From positions 109,285,120 through 109,349,119 of the forward strand of contig NC_039362.1 in assembly GCF_003573695.1 (NCBI RefSeq): 64,000 nt of DNA, in the 5' to 3' direction. The translations under genes and the position numbers were made by a program. The stretch is from Papaver somniferum. Taxonomy: Eukaryota > Streptophyta > Magnoliopsida > Ranunculales > Papaveraceae. This document shows positions 21,967 through 33,921 of the stretch, in pieces. Position 1 is the stretch's first letter. Each line of letters starts with the position of its first letter. The notes under the pieces are model-generated. The model was not told where the DNA came from, searched no databases, and saw only the letters and a list, made by a program, of their open reading frames with translations.

Positions 21967-23988
21967 TTAAAAAACACATTGGAGACTGGGAAAGTAATCA
22001 ACAATTTTTAATTGTTCCGACAAATTTATTAAACACTTGTAAATCTCTTTTGAATTTGAATGAGATTTGTCGCTAACAGTAAATTCGGAAATAATACCAT
22101 TCACTTCTATTAAACTACAACCAGGAGTTTTTTCAACTCCTCTGTCTCTCATCATTTTCCTTACTTCTTTAGCTTTCTCCCACATTTCTGCTTCTCTATA
22201 AAGATTTGCTAGCAATACATATATTGCACTATCAGAAGGATCTAATAAGAGAAGTTTTTTGGCAACTCTTTCACCTATAGCAACACTCCCGTAACTTTTA
22301 CAAGCAAAAAGTAATGCACCCCATACAACAGCATCTGGTTCTGTTGGCATGCTCTTAATCAACTTCTCTGCTTCATCCAAGAATCCTGCCCTACCAAGAA
22401 GATCAACCATGCATGAATAATGTTTTTGTTTTGGTGATATATAGAACTTCGAGGTCATCTGAGAAAAAAACCTTCGACCTTCATCGACTAAGCCTGCATG
22501 ACAACAAGCAGATAAAACCCCTAAATATGTGATTTCATCAGGCACCAATCCAATATCGATCATCTCATAATAGTGAGAAATGGCCTCATGGGCATGCCCG
22601 TGAAGTGCCAATCCACCGATCAGTGCCGTCCAAGTTAGGGAATTCCTCCCCGAGATCTCCCGAAAAACCTGACGAGCCTTTGTTATGTTCCCACATTTTG
22701 CGTACATATCAACTAAGGCGGTTCCTAAAGCAACATTTATAGAGAATTTATGTTTCTCTATATAGTGATGAACCCATTTCCCTATTTCAAGTGCTCCAAG
22801 TTGTGTACAGGCAGATAACAAACTAACCATTGTTACCTCATCAGGCTTTACATTCACATCTTGCATTTCATAGAACAATGCCAGAGCTGCTTTCCCTTGC
22901 TTGGATTGAACATAACCTGTGATTAATGCATTCCAAGGAACAACATCTTTTTCCGGCATCTCATCAAAAACCCTTCGCGCTGAGTTTAACAAACCGAACT
23001 TCGCATATCCCATAACCATCGTAGTCCATGAAACTATACTTCTTTTACTCATCTTATTAAACAAAATCTTTGCTGATTCAAGACACCCACATTTGACATA
23101 CATATCCATCAACGAGTTACAAAGTGGGACCGTAAGTTTCAATCCATTCTCCTCAATGTACTGATGAAATAATCGTCCAAGTATCAAATCCTCCATCTGA
23201 GAACAACATGATACCATTGAAATCAATGTCACCTCATCAGGTCTAACTTCCTTCATTCTCATTTCTCTAAAAAGCTTCAACCCTTCCTTAAATTTCCCAC
23301 ACCTAACATACCCATTTATGATGGAATTCCATGAAACCAAATCTCTCGCAAAACAACTATCAAACACTTTACGTGCAAAACCCAATTCTCCACAAAACAC
23401 TAACATATGAATCGTTGCATTATGAATGTACGCATCCGAATCTAACCCTAAACACAACACATGACCAAGAATTGAATACCCTAAAGAAATCGCATTCAAC
23501 TGCCCACAAGTTTTAAGCAACAACGGATACGTATAATTATCAGGTCTTAGTTCACCACATTGCAACAACTCCTTATAAAGAAATATAGCTTTTTCAGGGT
23601 TCTTACTTTCTGAGTACCCTCTCATACCAAGATTCCATGAAAATAAGTTAGTGTTATACGTTTTACTCAATATTAAGTGACAGTAATCAAGGTTACCTGA
23701 TTCCGACATCGCGCAAAACGCGATCAAACGACTAGAAGCAAACCCATTTAGGATTAAACCAGTTAAGATCATTTGAGCTTGGATCTGTTTCAACTGGTCT
23801 AGTGTTTTACATTGTTCTAAAACTGAGAGAAGAGGGTTTGAATGAGCAAAGAAATGGCTCGTGTTCCAGTTTGGTTTTTCTTTGTTTGGTAAACGAGTGT
23901 GAATGAAGGAGATATTGGGGTTTAAGAAGGGTTTTAGAAGTGAATGTAAGGATGGATTTTTGAGATTAGTCAGACCAAGTTTGATCAT
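21967..23988 (-). CDS. SLO1: PLS-class, E-subclass pentatricopeptide repeat protein, SLO1-like
   Basis: Intronless 673-residue protein, close in length to Arabidopsis SLO1 (At2g22410). The first 40 residues are basic and hydroxylated with few acids, as in mitochondrial targeting peptides. PLS-type repeats run from about residue 80 to 530, with hallmark SWN, VSWTTM, PWNALITGYV and NVALGTALVDMYAKCG phrases. The last roughly 130 residues form an E domain (GRAGFLDEAEKLIKSMP, VVWGALLFAC, YVLLANLY, PGCSLIEVNG), and there is no DYW domain. Long stretches agree with what I recall of SLO1 (for example SSRLIAFCA.SES and NVALGT.LVDMYAKCGNI). SLO1 is known for editing mitochondrial nad4 and nad9 transcripts; transfer of that role to this protein is inference from similarity. 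The frame is uninterrupted, and this is the only clearly intact gene in the window. Confidence 0.93.
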   Translation of the reverse strand: MIKLGLTNLKNPSLHSLLKPFLNPNISFIHTRLPNKEKPNWNTSHFFAHSNPLLSVLEQCKTLDQLKQIQAQMILTGLILNGFASSRLIAFCAMSESGNLDYCHLILSKTYNTNLFSWNLGMRGYSESKNPEKAIFLYKELLQCGELRPDNYTYPLLLKTCGQLNAISLGYSILGHVLCLGLDSDAYIHNATIHMLVFCGELGFARKVFDSCFARDLVSWNSIINGYVRCGKFKEGLKLFREMRMKEVRPDEVTLISMVSCCSQMEDLILGRLFHQYIEENGLKLTVPLCNSLMDMYVKCGCLESAKILFNKMSKRSIVSWTTMVMGYAKFGLLNSARRVFDEMPEKDVVPWNALITGYVQSKQGKAALALFYEMQDVNVKPDEVTMVSLLSACTQLGALEIGKWVHHYIEKHKFSINVALGTALVDMYAKCGNITKARQVFREISGRNSLTWTALIGGLALHGHAHEAISHYYEMIDIGLVPDEITYLGVLSACCHAGLVDEGRRFFSQMTSKFYISPKQKHYSCMVDLLGRAGFLDEAEKLIKSMPTEPDAVVWGALLFACKSYGSVAIGERVAKKLLLLDPSDSAIYVLLANLYREAEMWEKAKEVRKMMRDRGVEKTPGCSLIEVNGIISEFTVSDKSHSNSKEIYKCLINLSEQLKIVDYFPSLQCVF

Positions 23989-24163
23989 CCTGTTGGGAGA
24001 GTAAGTGAGAGAGACTAGACATAGTGCCTGTTAGTCTTTCTACAGCAGCAGAACTTTGAAGTCCGTCCCGAATTCATTGGGTTTTCAAGGTTATTAGTAA
24101 TAGGGAAGGGGTACCAATTTGCCTCCGGGTGTAGTCTCTCTCACTTACCAATTTACCAATTCT

Positions 24164-24235
24164 AATGGTAAGAAGTTTTTACACTACTCAGATAAGTCCA
24201 ATGGTAAGAAGTTTTTACACTACTCAGATAAGACA
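24164..24235. repeat. Tandem duplication, 36 bp unit
   Basis: Two copies (starts 24164 and 24200) each begin AATGGTAAGAAGTTTTTACA. They lie about 180 bp upstream of the PPR start codon on the opposite side from its coding region, so they could fall in its promoter. Confidence 0.85.
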
Positions 24236-24265
24236 TGAAAGATAAAATTTCTTTTTTCTTTTTTT

Positions 24266-24772
24266 TTGGATAGCATTGCTGATATGTGTTATCCGACGGG
24301 TGCGCCAGCAAGGAAGGAGATCGACTTGGGGTTTCTTTCTAGTAATGGCATTGCTTTGAGACCAGCTAATATTCTTGTGCATAACTGGAACAATGGACGA
24401 GACATGTGCTTTGACGTAACTGGAGTTTCACCCTTTACTGACGGTGGGATATGTACTTTTACCCCGAGTCTTGCTATCAAGAATGTTGTTTCTCGGAAGA
24501 ATTCCAAATATTTGGAGAAGTGCATGACACAAGGTTATGGTTTTGGGATACTTGCCTTCACCACCTTATGAGAGCTTGGAGACGATACCATGGATTTTCT
24601 GAAGCGCCTGTGTAATTATATAGCTAGTCATGATGCTAATGTGCGGGCTAGTAAATTTCTTTTTCATAGATTAGGAGTGGTTATTCGAAAGGGAGTTGGA
24701 GCTCAGCTTGTTGCTAGGCTTCCAACTAATTTCCTGCCGACGATAATCCGTCTGAGTTGTAATTTCTTTTAA
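24266..24772 (+). pseudogene. Fragment of a repetitive plant ORF with a single stop
   Basis: One frame runs through with only a TGA at 24569-24571. It encodes a segment with APARKEIDLGFLSSNG, LRPANILVHNWNNGRDMCFD and, after the stop, VVIRKGVGAQLVARLPTNF. I recognise this pattern from a widespread, poorly named plant repeat family whose proteins are often found with reverse transcriptase-like sequence. The conserved Asp/Gly and RPADV..D.T arrangement suggests a nuclease-like fold, but that is conjecture. There is no proper ATG start; a T-rich tract precedes it. It is a 5'-truncated relic. Confidence 0.6.
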
Positions 24773-25037
24773 ATTTTGGATACTAAGATAAAAATATTTT
24801 CATTCAGCATATTTGTTCAAAAATATATCCAAGAAGTACAATCAGAATACATCGTGATACTTTCAGATAAGAAAGTGAACTAACCAACAACTTGCATGCA
24901 TAAAACTCTTAACCCCTTTTTTAACAGTATAAAACTCTTAACCTTATAACACTAATTTGTGAAAATGATGTCACTATAAACACTTTGTCTCTTTTCTACT
25001 TCAGGAAGATTTTAAACTGATTGATTTTGTAGGTACC

Positions 25038-27387
25038 TGTTAGAGCATTGCTCGGTCGAACTCGCATGCGTTGCTATCTCAAGCATGTTTGTCAATATTA
25101 GTGATCAAAACTATAAGTCTTGATTACTAGCCTATTAGAGCTAAGGTCTTGAATTAGGATAGAAAATGTAGTTGAGCTCAAGACTCCATGGCAATCATCA
25201 TACAAGACGAAGGACTACTCAAGGAACTGGTGGATCTTCATCGACTAAAAGGTATGTGGAGACTTGAACTTATCTGTCACTCAAAAGTCTATTTACTCAA
25301 TCTCCTACTCTTGAGACAAAAGTCGTTTTGATATATAGACTTTCATTATACACATTTGTTATTTCGAGCCGAATTTATCTCGCCTATCTATTTCTCGAAA
25401 TATATGTTGGTAAGCTTTCGCTTTAGCCGAATTCATCTTTACCAAGTGACGAAAGTCATGTTATGTTTCAATCACTTTGAAAATTGCTCTGACGAAAAAT
25501 GGTCTGTGAATAACGACTATATAACGTTCTCTGAGAATGTTTCAATGATTGAAATGAGAGTTTAGATTACATAACCATTGATGGATATAAGCATTGTTGT
25601 GGATACAAATATATGCATAAGTCCTATTCCTTGACCCAAAGTTTGCTAAACTTTGTTGATCAAGAGAAGTTGGAAGTGGCGTGAGCCAAGTCCGCGAACT
25701 TGCAGAACTTCTCGGCCTGAGATTTTCTGCTGGAGTTCGTGTACTCCTTCCATGAGCTTAAGTCCGCGAACCCATTCCGCGAACTTGAGCAGGTTATATC
25801 TAAAGTCGGTTGTTCTTGAACTAATGTTTAAATAAACTAAGGAATGCTTTTGCAAACCGTGGCTATAAAGTTCATGAACCGATTCGAGTGAATCAAACGT
25901 TAATTGTGTCTTGTTAGTTACACAAGATTTCCTTGCAATTGAACAACTCTCTAACTAGTGCATTTGAGTCATTTGAACTAGTTATGGTGAAGAAGAATAA
26001 GGTTGATATGAGAGTAATCGTATGGCTAACCATTTGGTTGACTTGTTGGACCAACAAATGTTAATGTTTGGGTACGGTTCATAAACCCAAAATTGGACAT
26101 TTCATTTGTGTGTGACAAGCTAAGTTTTCGATCTAACGGTTGAGAAATATTAGCTTGAATCTAATAAGGTTTTCATCTAACGGTGAATATTGAATGCTTT
26201 GTTACTAAGCTAACATTGATTGTAAACCCTGATTTGAAAGTGTATATAAGGGAGAACTCTAGCAACTGGGAAACCTAATCCCCACACCTTACGTGTGATA
26301 CTAGTTGCATATCTAGATTCGATTCTCCTTTAACCTTTGGTTTCTTCTTCTAAAACCAGATTAACGACTTAAAGACTTCATTGGGATTGTGAAGCCAGAC
26401 TGATACTATTTTTCTTGTAGTTGTGTGATCTGATCTTGCTATTTCTATCGTTACGAGTACAATTTTAATAATTAGCTTGATATTTATATCTCCGATAGGC
26501 AAGATAGAAAAGTAATCACAAACACTTCGTCTCATCGTTTGTGATTCCACAATATATTTTTTCGTTGCGTCGATTAGGATTATTGTAAGGTGATTGATAA
26601 TACTAAGTTGTTCTTCGGGAATATAAGTCTGGTATTATTGATGGTTCTTGTTCACCTTGATTTATCAAAAGACGGAACAAAACTCGTAGGTATATTTGGG
26701 GGAGACGGATTTATCTATTATCGTAGACTTTTTTGTGTGATACAGATTTGTTTATTAAAGTCTTCGACTTTGGGTCGTAGCAACTCTTAGTTGTGGGTGA
26801 GATCAGCTAAGGGAATCAAGTGCGTAGTATCCTACTGGGATCAGAGGCGTGGGAGCATAACTGTACCTTGGATCAGTGTGAGATTGATTGTGGTTCAACT
26901 ACAGTCCAGACCAAAGTTAATTTGGAGTAGGCTAGTGTCTGTAGCGGCTTAATACAGTGTATGTTCAATCTGGACTAGGTCCCGGGGTTTTTCTGCATTT
27001 GCGGTTTCTTCGTTAACAAAATTCTAGTGTCTGTGTTATTTCTTTTCCGCATTATATTTTTTTATATAATTGAAATATCACAGGTTGTGCGTTGTTCAAT
27101 CAATTAGAATATCCGACCTTTTGGTTGTTGATTTAAATTGATTGACACTTGGATATTGGTCTTTGGTACCATCCAAGTTATCTCTCTAGTATTTGATAAA
27201 GACTCGCAGATTTCTATTTGCTTGAGTATATATCAAATCGAGAGATTGAGATATAAACTCTTTGATATACTTTTTATCTAGATTGAGTCTGACTGTCCAG
27301 TTGATTCTCTAGAAAGTATATTGGAGATTATCCATACAGATTGCTAAGCGAAATATTGAGTGTGGTTGTTGTACCCCCACTTTTTCA
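25038..27387 (+). repeat. LTR1 of the tandem array
   Basis: It starts TGTTAGAGCATTGCTCGG and ends CCCCCACTTTTTCA. A TATA box (TATATAAGGG) lies at about 26243-26252. Inverted AAGTCCGCGAAC/GTTCGCGGA-type motifs cluster near 25685-25790. Confidence 0.88.
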
Positions 27388-27389
27388 AT

Positions 27390-27401
27390 TGGTATCAGAG
27401 C
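27390..27401 (+). other. Primer-binding site of copy B
   Basis: TGGTATCAGAGC, two bases after LTR1, complementary to initiator tRNA-Met. Confidence 0.9.
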
Positions 27402-27451
27402 ATCCAAACACGTTTAAGACCTCATAAGTCTGTGTTTGTAGCGATCTGATT

Positions 27452-28946
27452 ATGGACGAGTCTATCTCTAATAACGTACCTGTTCATAAATTACCAGATG
27501 ATTTTCAAAGCTTGGATTCACCGGAGAGGACTGTAATATCTAGGTCAGTATCTAAACATTCTCTTAATGTAAAACCTGTTGAAGTTTGGGAAACACACCT
27601 AGAAGAACAGTTGGATGAACTTTCTGATGAAGGTGATTCAGATATTTCTAGAGATGTTGATGAAGAAGTCTCTGAGTATGTGAAGGTTTTGAATTCGTTA
27701 GAAAAGAAGAATATGACAACTTATCATGTCACTCCTCTTCTGACTCCTCTCTGTCGTGAAAACAAGAAATTGAGAAGATGTTACGCAGGTGTTTATGTTT
27801 CGAATCCTTCTAACGAATCGATCCTCGGGGATTCTGAGGAAAACCTACGTATGAAGTCACTTGAATGTGATAATCTTTATCAAAAGTACTTTTTGTTGGA
27901 AGAGAAACTTGCAGAATCTGAAGCAAGGTTTAACTCTCAGCAAACAAGTTTTGATGACAGAGAAAGCGCTTATCTTGCTCGAGAAAAACGCCTTGAGGCT
28001 GATTTAGCTGCTGCTCTTGATAAAATCAAGATGTTGGAAGATAACTTGAAAAATTTCAATACTAGTTCAAGCAAATTAACCACTATGCTAGGAGCAAGTA
28101 AAAATCATCGTGATACACGAGGATTGGGTTATAAGGGAATAGATGCTCCAAGTATTAGCAAAGAGGTAAAATTTGTCAAGGTTAGTGATTCTTCTGAAAA
28201 AAAGGGTTTCCACTGATGGCAAAAGTGAAATACCTTCACCGGCAGTTAAGGTTCAAAAAAGCAAAGTGTATCAACCTCCAAAACCAGCACACATGAATCC
28301 GGGTAAGAACGTACCTTATATTTGTCATTATTGTGGAAACAAAGGTCACCTGGAAAGGAGATGTCGTTTTCGTATAAGGAATGAAAAACTTCATGATATT
28401 CTTGTTTGGGTGTCAAAAGAAGTTATTAAACCGAGATCATATGTTAAGGCTAACACTCTTGACATTACGGGTTGTAAACGTCCAACCTTTAGGCAAAGGA
28501 ATCAGTGTTGTGATAATCATATATTTGCCTATAAACGTCATACGAAGTATTTTCACAATTGTAATGATTATCAAAAGAATAAATTTGTAAAGACGAAGAC
28601 AAGATCCGATGCTCCCAATTGGAGAAAGATTAACTTGCAAAAGAATAGTCAATCCAATTCTCTTCCAAGAAATCTTGAAGGGAGTATTGGGAAGAAGGTT
28701 CCGGTTGTTCCTAAACGCACTCAGAAGTGGATACCAAAGAAAGCCAATGATGCTTTGAGTGTGAAAAGGAATGATCTTCCAGAAAATTCCATGACTATGG
28801 AGAAGGTAGTATCCATGATGTTGGAACTTAACAAGTTTTTTGGAAAAATGGAATTGGATATGAAAGGTTCTAAAAGCGATCTCTTTCATGATAATCCAAA
28901 GGTCACTTGTGGTGAGCAAGACATTATTCACCCTAACGCAACTTGA
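27452..28946 (+). pseudogene. gag of copy B with one frameshift
   Basis: It starts MDESISNNVPVHKLPDD at 27452. It has an acidic N-terminal part, a coiled-coil segment (about residues 135-210), a CCHC knuckle (C-X2-C-X4-H-X4-C, 28323-28364) and a basic C-terminal part ending at 28946. One extra base in an A/G run near 28196-28206 (compared with copy C) shifts the frame, so translation from the ATG stops at 28216. No pol frame follows. It is otherwise near-identical to copy C. Confidence 0.88.
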
Positions 28947-29872
28947 TTGTGTTGTAAGTGCATCCTCACCAAGGAACGCCCTGTTATGTATACGGTGAGG
29001 GAAGCACGAGAATTGGGGCACACAGATTATGTTCGGTAAGGCGGTAGAATTCAATTGGACTTTTCTAAAAAAGTATGTCTACAAACTTGAGCAAGTTTGA
29101 TGTTTTTATTACTTGTTTGAGTACTTATAATGATCCATGTACATTACTTATCGTTCATTTATACCCAACTTGATCTGTGTTTAAGGTTCTTAAATGTTTA
29201 GGTTTGAAAACATTAGTTCGGGATGTTTGGACTTCATGGTACACATACCAAGTATGCATAACATCATTTTAAACAAAAATCCAGGGGTTTAAGTTCGCAA
29301 ACCCCGTCTTCAAACTGCTCCAGGATACGAAAATTCGTTATCAAACCCGTATGCATACTTGCCTGTAGACGTCGATATTCGGTAAACTTGTTTTTGCCAT
29401 AATTTCTTCGTCCGAACTCGGAATGACCTCATTATTTTTGCATTCTCTTCCTATTTGATTTCTCTTCAAAATGAAGATGAGAATTTCTGAATTTGGATGA
29501 GTTACGATTGGTATTTGTCCTGTCTCTTGTTTTTGAGTGTTTTTCTCCGTTTCGTTGCACTTGTTCCACTTCTCTTGGACTTGGGCACTTGTATTCTTGG
29601 AGTACTACTCTTGTAAGCTCACGGTAGCTTTTACAAGAATGTTGTTGGTGAATCACAAAGAAGGAAGTTCAAGAACGGGCAGTAGTATGCATTACTATGG
29701 GATTCTTGAATGTTCACAATCATCTTATGTGAACTGTAGTGCATGGTCGTTAATGACTTTGTATGTTCTTCTTTGTTAAGAAAATCTTTTTATACGCCTT
29801 TGGTAGATATTCTTGGTGTAAATCCGAGCGAAAAAGATTGATTCTACTCTCTAAGGACAAATCATCTTATAT

Positions 29873-30157
29873 GTGCATTACGAGTTTGTCTTGTTGCCTA
29901 GGAAACTTCTTATGAGAATTTATTCTTATTTTTGGGAAGGATTACTAGAGTTTGGAATAGCCTTTATTGTGATTACACATTGCTATGTCCAACGTTTTCA
30001 TCTTCATGTTTTTAGATTTATTGGTTTAAATTCTAAATTTGTTTGGAAGATGATTTTTGCAGTATTAATCTTTATGGTTTTATATATTGCAATATTGTTA
30101 TGGGATTTGTGTCTTTACGTCCGTGAACTTGACCGTCCCATATCTTGTCAAAAGTAA
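29873..30157 (+). other. Small hydrophobic ORF in the 3' part of copy B
   Basis: A 94-codon ORF has two strongly hydrophobic stretches (around LLEFGIAFIVITHCYV and MIFAVLIFMVLYIAILL) resembling membrane segments. The same ORF occurs in copy C (36311-36595) with few changes. Most of it lies in a segment of about 190 bp absent from copy A. Some Sirevirus-like elements carry extra ORFs here, but copies B and C are so alike that preservation is no evidence of function. It could be chance. Confidence 0.25.
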
Positions 30158-31081
30158 AGTCTTTCGTATGTCGATATGCATGTATTGATAAAAGAATGAA
30201 TGGACTTTTGACAAATACAAAAGTTAAGCCTATATTGTCAATTATTGATGGAAGATAGGTTAAAATCTTTTGTTTGCAAGGATTATGTCTATTGTATGTC
30301 ATTGCGCAAATAGTGATGGAAAATAGAATGAATCCTTGTGTATTCCGCAGTAATTGATCTTCCCTGATCCATATTTTATGTATTACTGTGAGGCTCCGTA
30401 AAGTGTCTTATGTTGAGAATTAAACAACCAAATTGATTATTTTTGATTAGCTATGTTGTTGTTCCATGAGGTACTTTATGTCGAGCATTTTCAACTAAGT
30501 TAATCATCTTGTTTGGTTATTTAGTTGTTGCTCCGTAAGTTTTATTATGTCGAGCATGACCAATTAAATTGATTACTTTTGTGATTAATTTGGTTGTGTA
30601 TTTCAATTACATTAATTATGGGTTCTCTTGTGATTAATCTAATTGTATTTTTTAAGTCTCCATAAGTTCACTTATGTTTGAGCATTTGTCGATTAAATTA
30701 ATCATAGGTTCTCTTGTGGTTAATTTAATTGAACTTTTTGGATTCAAATTCATACTTGTATGTGATTTTTTATGTCCAAAGAAATCCTTCTTTTCTTTCG
30801 AAATTAAGGTCGCTCTTGGTGTTCTTTCGGGAATGACATTTTATGGGGGAGAGTTCTTTTTGAACTTGCGCTTAATTGCCAAATCTTTGTGGGGAGTGCG
30901 GCTGTGGAATATTATAAAGGTTATCTTGTATCTTTATAAACTCCTTGATGAATGCATTTAGCTTCGGCTTTATGATTGCATCTAAAGAACAAGTTGATAT
31001 TTTTTCTTTCTTTTGGTCATGAAATGTCTCTTTCGGAAATGTCATTAGGATCCCGTTCTTGTACCTTTGCCAATTTTATTG

Positions 31082-31506
31082 ACAAAAAGGGGGAGAATTA
31101 ATATGTAGATCACGCTACAAATACATATAGTTTCGGATCATTATGTAAGGGGGAGTGGTTTCCATGTGAGATGGAGTATTGACTAAGGGGGAGTGATACA
31201 TATCACCATAGTATTGTTGTTGAAGTTGTGATACAATTGAACTTTGACGTTGTATAATGATACTATGACACTGTATAACAATGATTGAGAACTATTGTTT
31301 TCTTGTTGTTATAGCTACGGATTTTCAACAATGATTATGCTAAACTTACAACCTTTGGGATCATTGTAGTACTTGGAAGTGACGAAGATTTCGACTAATG
31401 TTGAAGATTAGGCATGTGGAATAGGAGCTACAAAAGTTAATTTATTTATTTTTTGTATTCCATTTGTATTAATGGTTTTGCCACTAAAATTGACAAAGGG
31501 GGAGAT
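31082..31506 (+). other. Multiple purine tracts ending in the polypurine tract of copy B
   Basis: AAAAAGGGGGAG occurs near 31084, AAGGGGGAGTGG near 31147, AAGGGGGAGTGA near 31185 and AAAGGGGGAGAT at 31495-31506, the last abutting LTR2. Repeated tracts of this kind are reported for Sirevirus-type elements. Copy C repeats the pattern (about 37525-37944). Confidence 0.75.
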
Positions 31507-33857
31507 TGTTAGAGAATTGCTCGGTCGAACTCGCATGCGTTGCTATCTCAAGCATGTTTGTCAATATTAGTGATCAAAACTATAAGTCTTGATTACTAGC
31601 CTATTAGAGCTAAGGTCTTGGATTAGGATACAAAGTGTAGTTGAGCTCAAGACTCCATGGCAATCATCATACAAGACGAAGGACTACTCAAGGAACAGGT
31701 GGATCTTCATCGAGTAAAAGGTATGTGGAGACTTGAACTTATCTGTCACTCAAAAGTCTATTTACTCTATTCCTTACTCTTGAGACAAAAGTCGTTTTGA
31801 TAAATAGACTTTCATTATACACATTTTCTATTTCGAGCCGAGTTTATCTCGCCTATCTATTTCTCGAAATATATGTTGGTAAGCTTTCGCTTTAGCCGAA
31901 TTCATCTTTACCAAGTGACGAAAGTCATGTTATGTTTCAATCACTTTGAAAATTGCTCTGACGAAAAATGGTTTGTGAATAACGACTATATAATGTTCTA
32001 TGAGAATGTTTCAATGATTGAAATGAGAGTTTAGATTACATAACCATTGATGGATATAAACATTGTTGTGGAAACAAATATATGCATAAGTCCTATTCCA
32101 TGAACCAAAGTTTGCTAAACTTTGTTGATCAAGAGAAGTTTGAAGTGGCGTGAGCCAAGTCCGCGAACTTGCGGAACTTCTCGGCCCGAGATTTTCTGCT
32201 CGAGTTCGTGTACTCCTTCCATGAGCTTAAGTCCGCGAACCCAGTCCGCGAACTTGAGCAGGTTAAATCTAAAGTAGGTTGTTCTTGAACTAATTTTTAA
32301 ATAAACTAAGGAATGCTTTTGCAAACCGTGGCTATAAAGTTCATGAACCGATTCGAGTGAATCAAACGTTAATTGTGTCTTGTGTAGTTACATAAGATTT
32401 CCTTGCAATTGAACAACTCTCTAACTAGTGCATTTGAGTCATTTGAACTAGTTATGGTGAAGAAGAATAAGGTTGATATGAGAGTAATCGTATGGCTAAC
32501 CATTTGGTTGACTTGTTGAACCAACAAATGTTAATGTTTGGGTACGGTTCATAAACCCAAAATTGGACATTTCATTTGTGTGTGACAAGCTAAGTTTTCG
32601 ATCTAACGGTTGAGAAATATTAGCTTGAATCTAATCAGGTTTTCATCTAACGGTGAATATTGAATGCTTTGTTACTAAGCTAATATTGATTGCAAACCCT
32701 GATTTGAAAGTGTATATAAGGGAGAACTCTAGCAACTGGGAAACCTAATCCCCACACCTTACGTGTGATACAGTTGCATACCTAGAGTCGATTCTCCTTT
32801 AACCTTTGGTTTCTTCTTCTAAAACCAGGTTAACGACTTAAAGACTTCATTGGGATTGTGAAGCCAGACCGATATACTTTTCTTGTAGTTGTGTGATCTT
32901 GTCTTGCTATTTATATCGTTACGAGTACAATTGTAATAATTAGCTTGAGATTTATATCTCCGATAGGCAAGATAGAAAAGTAATCACAAACACTTTGTCT
33001 CATCGTTTGTGATTCCACAATATCTTTTTTCGTTGTGTCGATTAGGATTATTGTGAGGTGATTGATAATACTAAGTTGTTCTTCGGGAATATAAGTCTGG
33101 TATTATTGATTGGTTCCTGTTCACCTTGATTTATCAAAACACGAAACAAAACTCGTAGGTATATTCGGGGGAGACGGAGTTATCTATTATCGTAGACTTT
33201 TCTGTGTGATACATATTTGTTTATTAAAGTCTTCGACTTTGGGTCGTAGCAACTCTTAGTTGTGGGTGAGATCAGCTAAGGGAATCAAGTGCGTAGTATC
33301 CTACTGGGATCAGAGGCGTGGGAGCATAACTGTACCTTGGATCAGTGTGAGATTGATTGTGGTTCAACTACAGTCCAGACCAAAGTTAATTTGGAGTAGG
33401 CTAGTGTCTGTAGAGGCTTAATACAGTGTATGTTCAATCTGGACTAGGTCCCGGGGTTTTTCTGCATTTGCGGTTTCCTTGTTAACAAAATTCTAGTGTC
33501 TGTGTTATTTTTTTTTCCGCATTATATTTTGTTATATAATTGAAATATCACAGGTTGTGCGTTGTTCAATCAATTAGAATATCCGACCTTTTGGTTGTTG
33601 ATTTAAATTGATTGACACTTGGATATTGGTATTTGGTACCATCCAAGTTATCTCTCTTGTATTTTATAAAGACTCGCAGATTTCTATTTGCTTGAGTATA
33701 TATCAAATCGAGAGATTGAGATATAAACTCTTTGATATACTTTTTATCTAGATTGAGTCTGACTGTCCAGTTGATTCTCTAGAAAGTATATTGGAGTTTA
33801 TCCATACAGATTGCTAAGCGAAATATTGAGTGTGGTTGCTGTACCCCCACTTTTTCA
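31507..33857 (+). repeat. LTR2, shared by copies B and C
   Basis: It starts TGTTAGAGAATTGCTCGG and ends CCCCCACTTTTTCA, serving as 3' LTR of copy B and 5' LTR of copy C. The TATA box (TATATAAGGG) lies at about 32713-32722. It is closer to LTR1 than to LTR3: both lack the short ACCGATTTTTCTTC insertion seen in LTR3. Confidence 0.88.
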
Positions 33858-33859
33858 AT

Positions 33860-33871
33860 TGGTATCAGAGC
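33860..33871 (+). other. Primer-binding site of copy C
   Basis: TGGTATCAGAGC, two bases after LTR2. Confidence 0.9.
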
Positions 33872-33921
33872 AGGCAAACACGTTTAAGAACTCATAAGTC
33901 TGTGTTTGTAGCGATCTGATT

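Noticed and set aside
27390..27401. tRNA gene suggested by the GGTATCAGAGC sequence
   Set aside because: It is the primer-binding site after the LTR, not a tRNA; no cloverleaf surrounds it.
29537..29779. 80-codon ORF shared with 35975-36217
   Set aside because: It is shared only because copies B and C are nearly identical; no domain or start context supports it.
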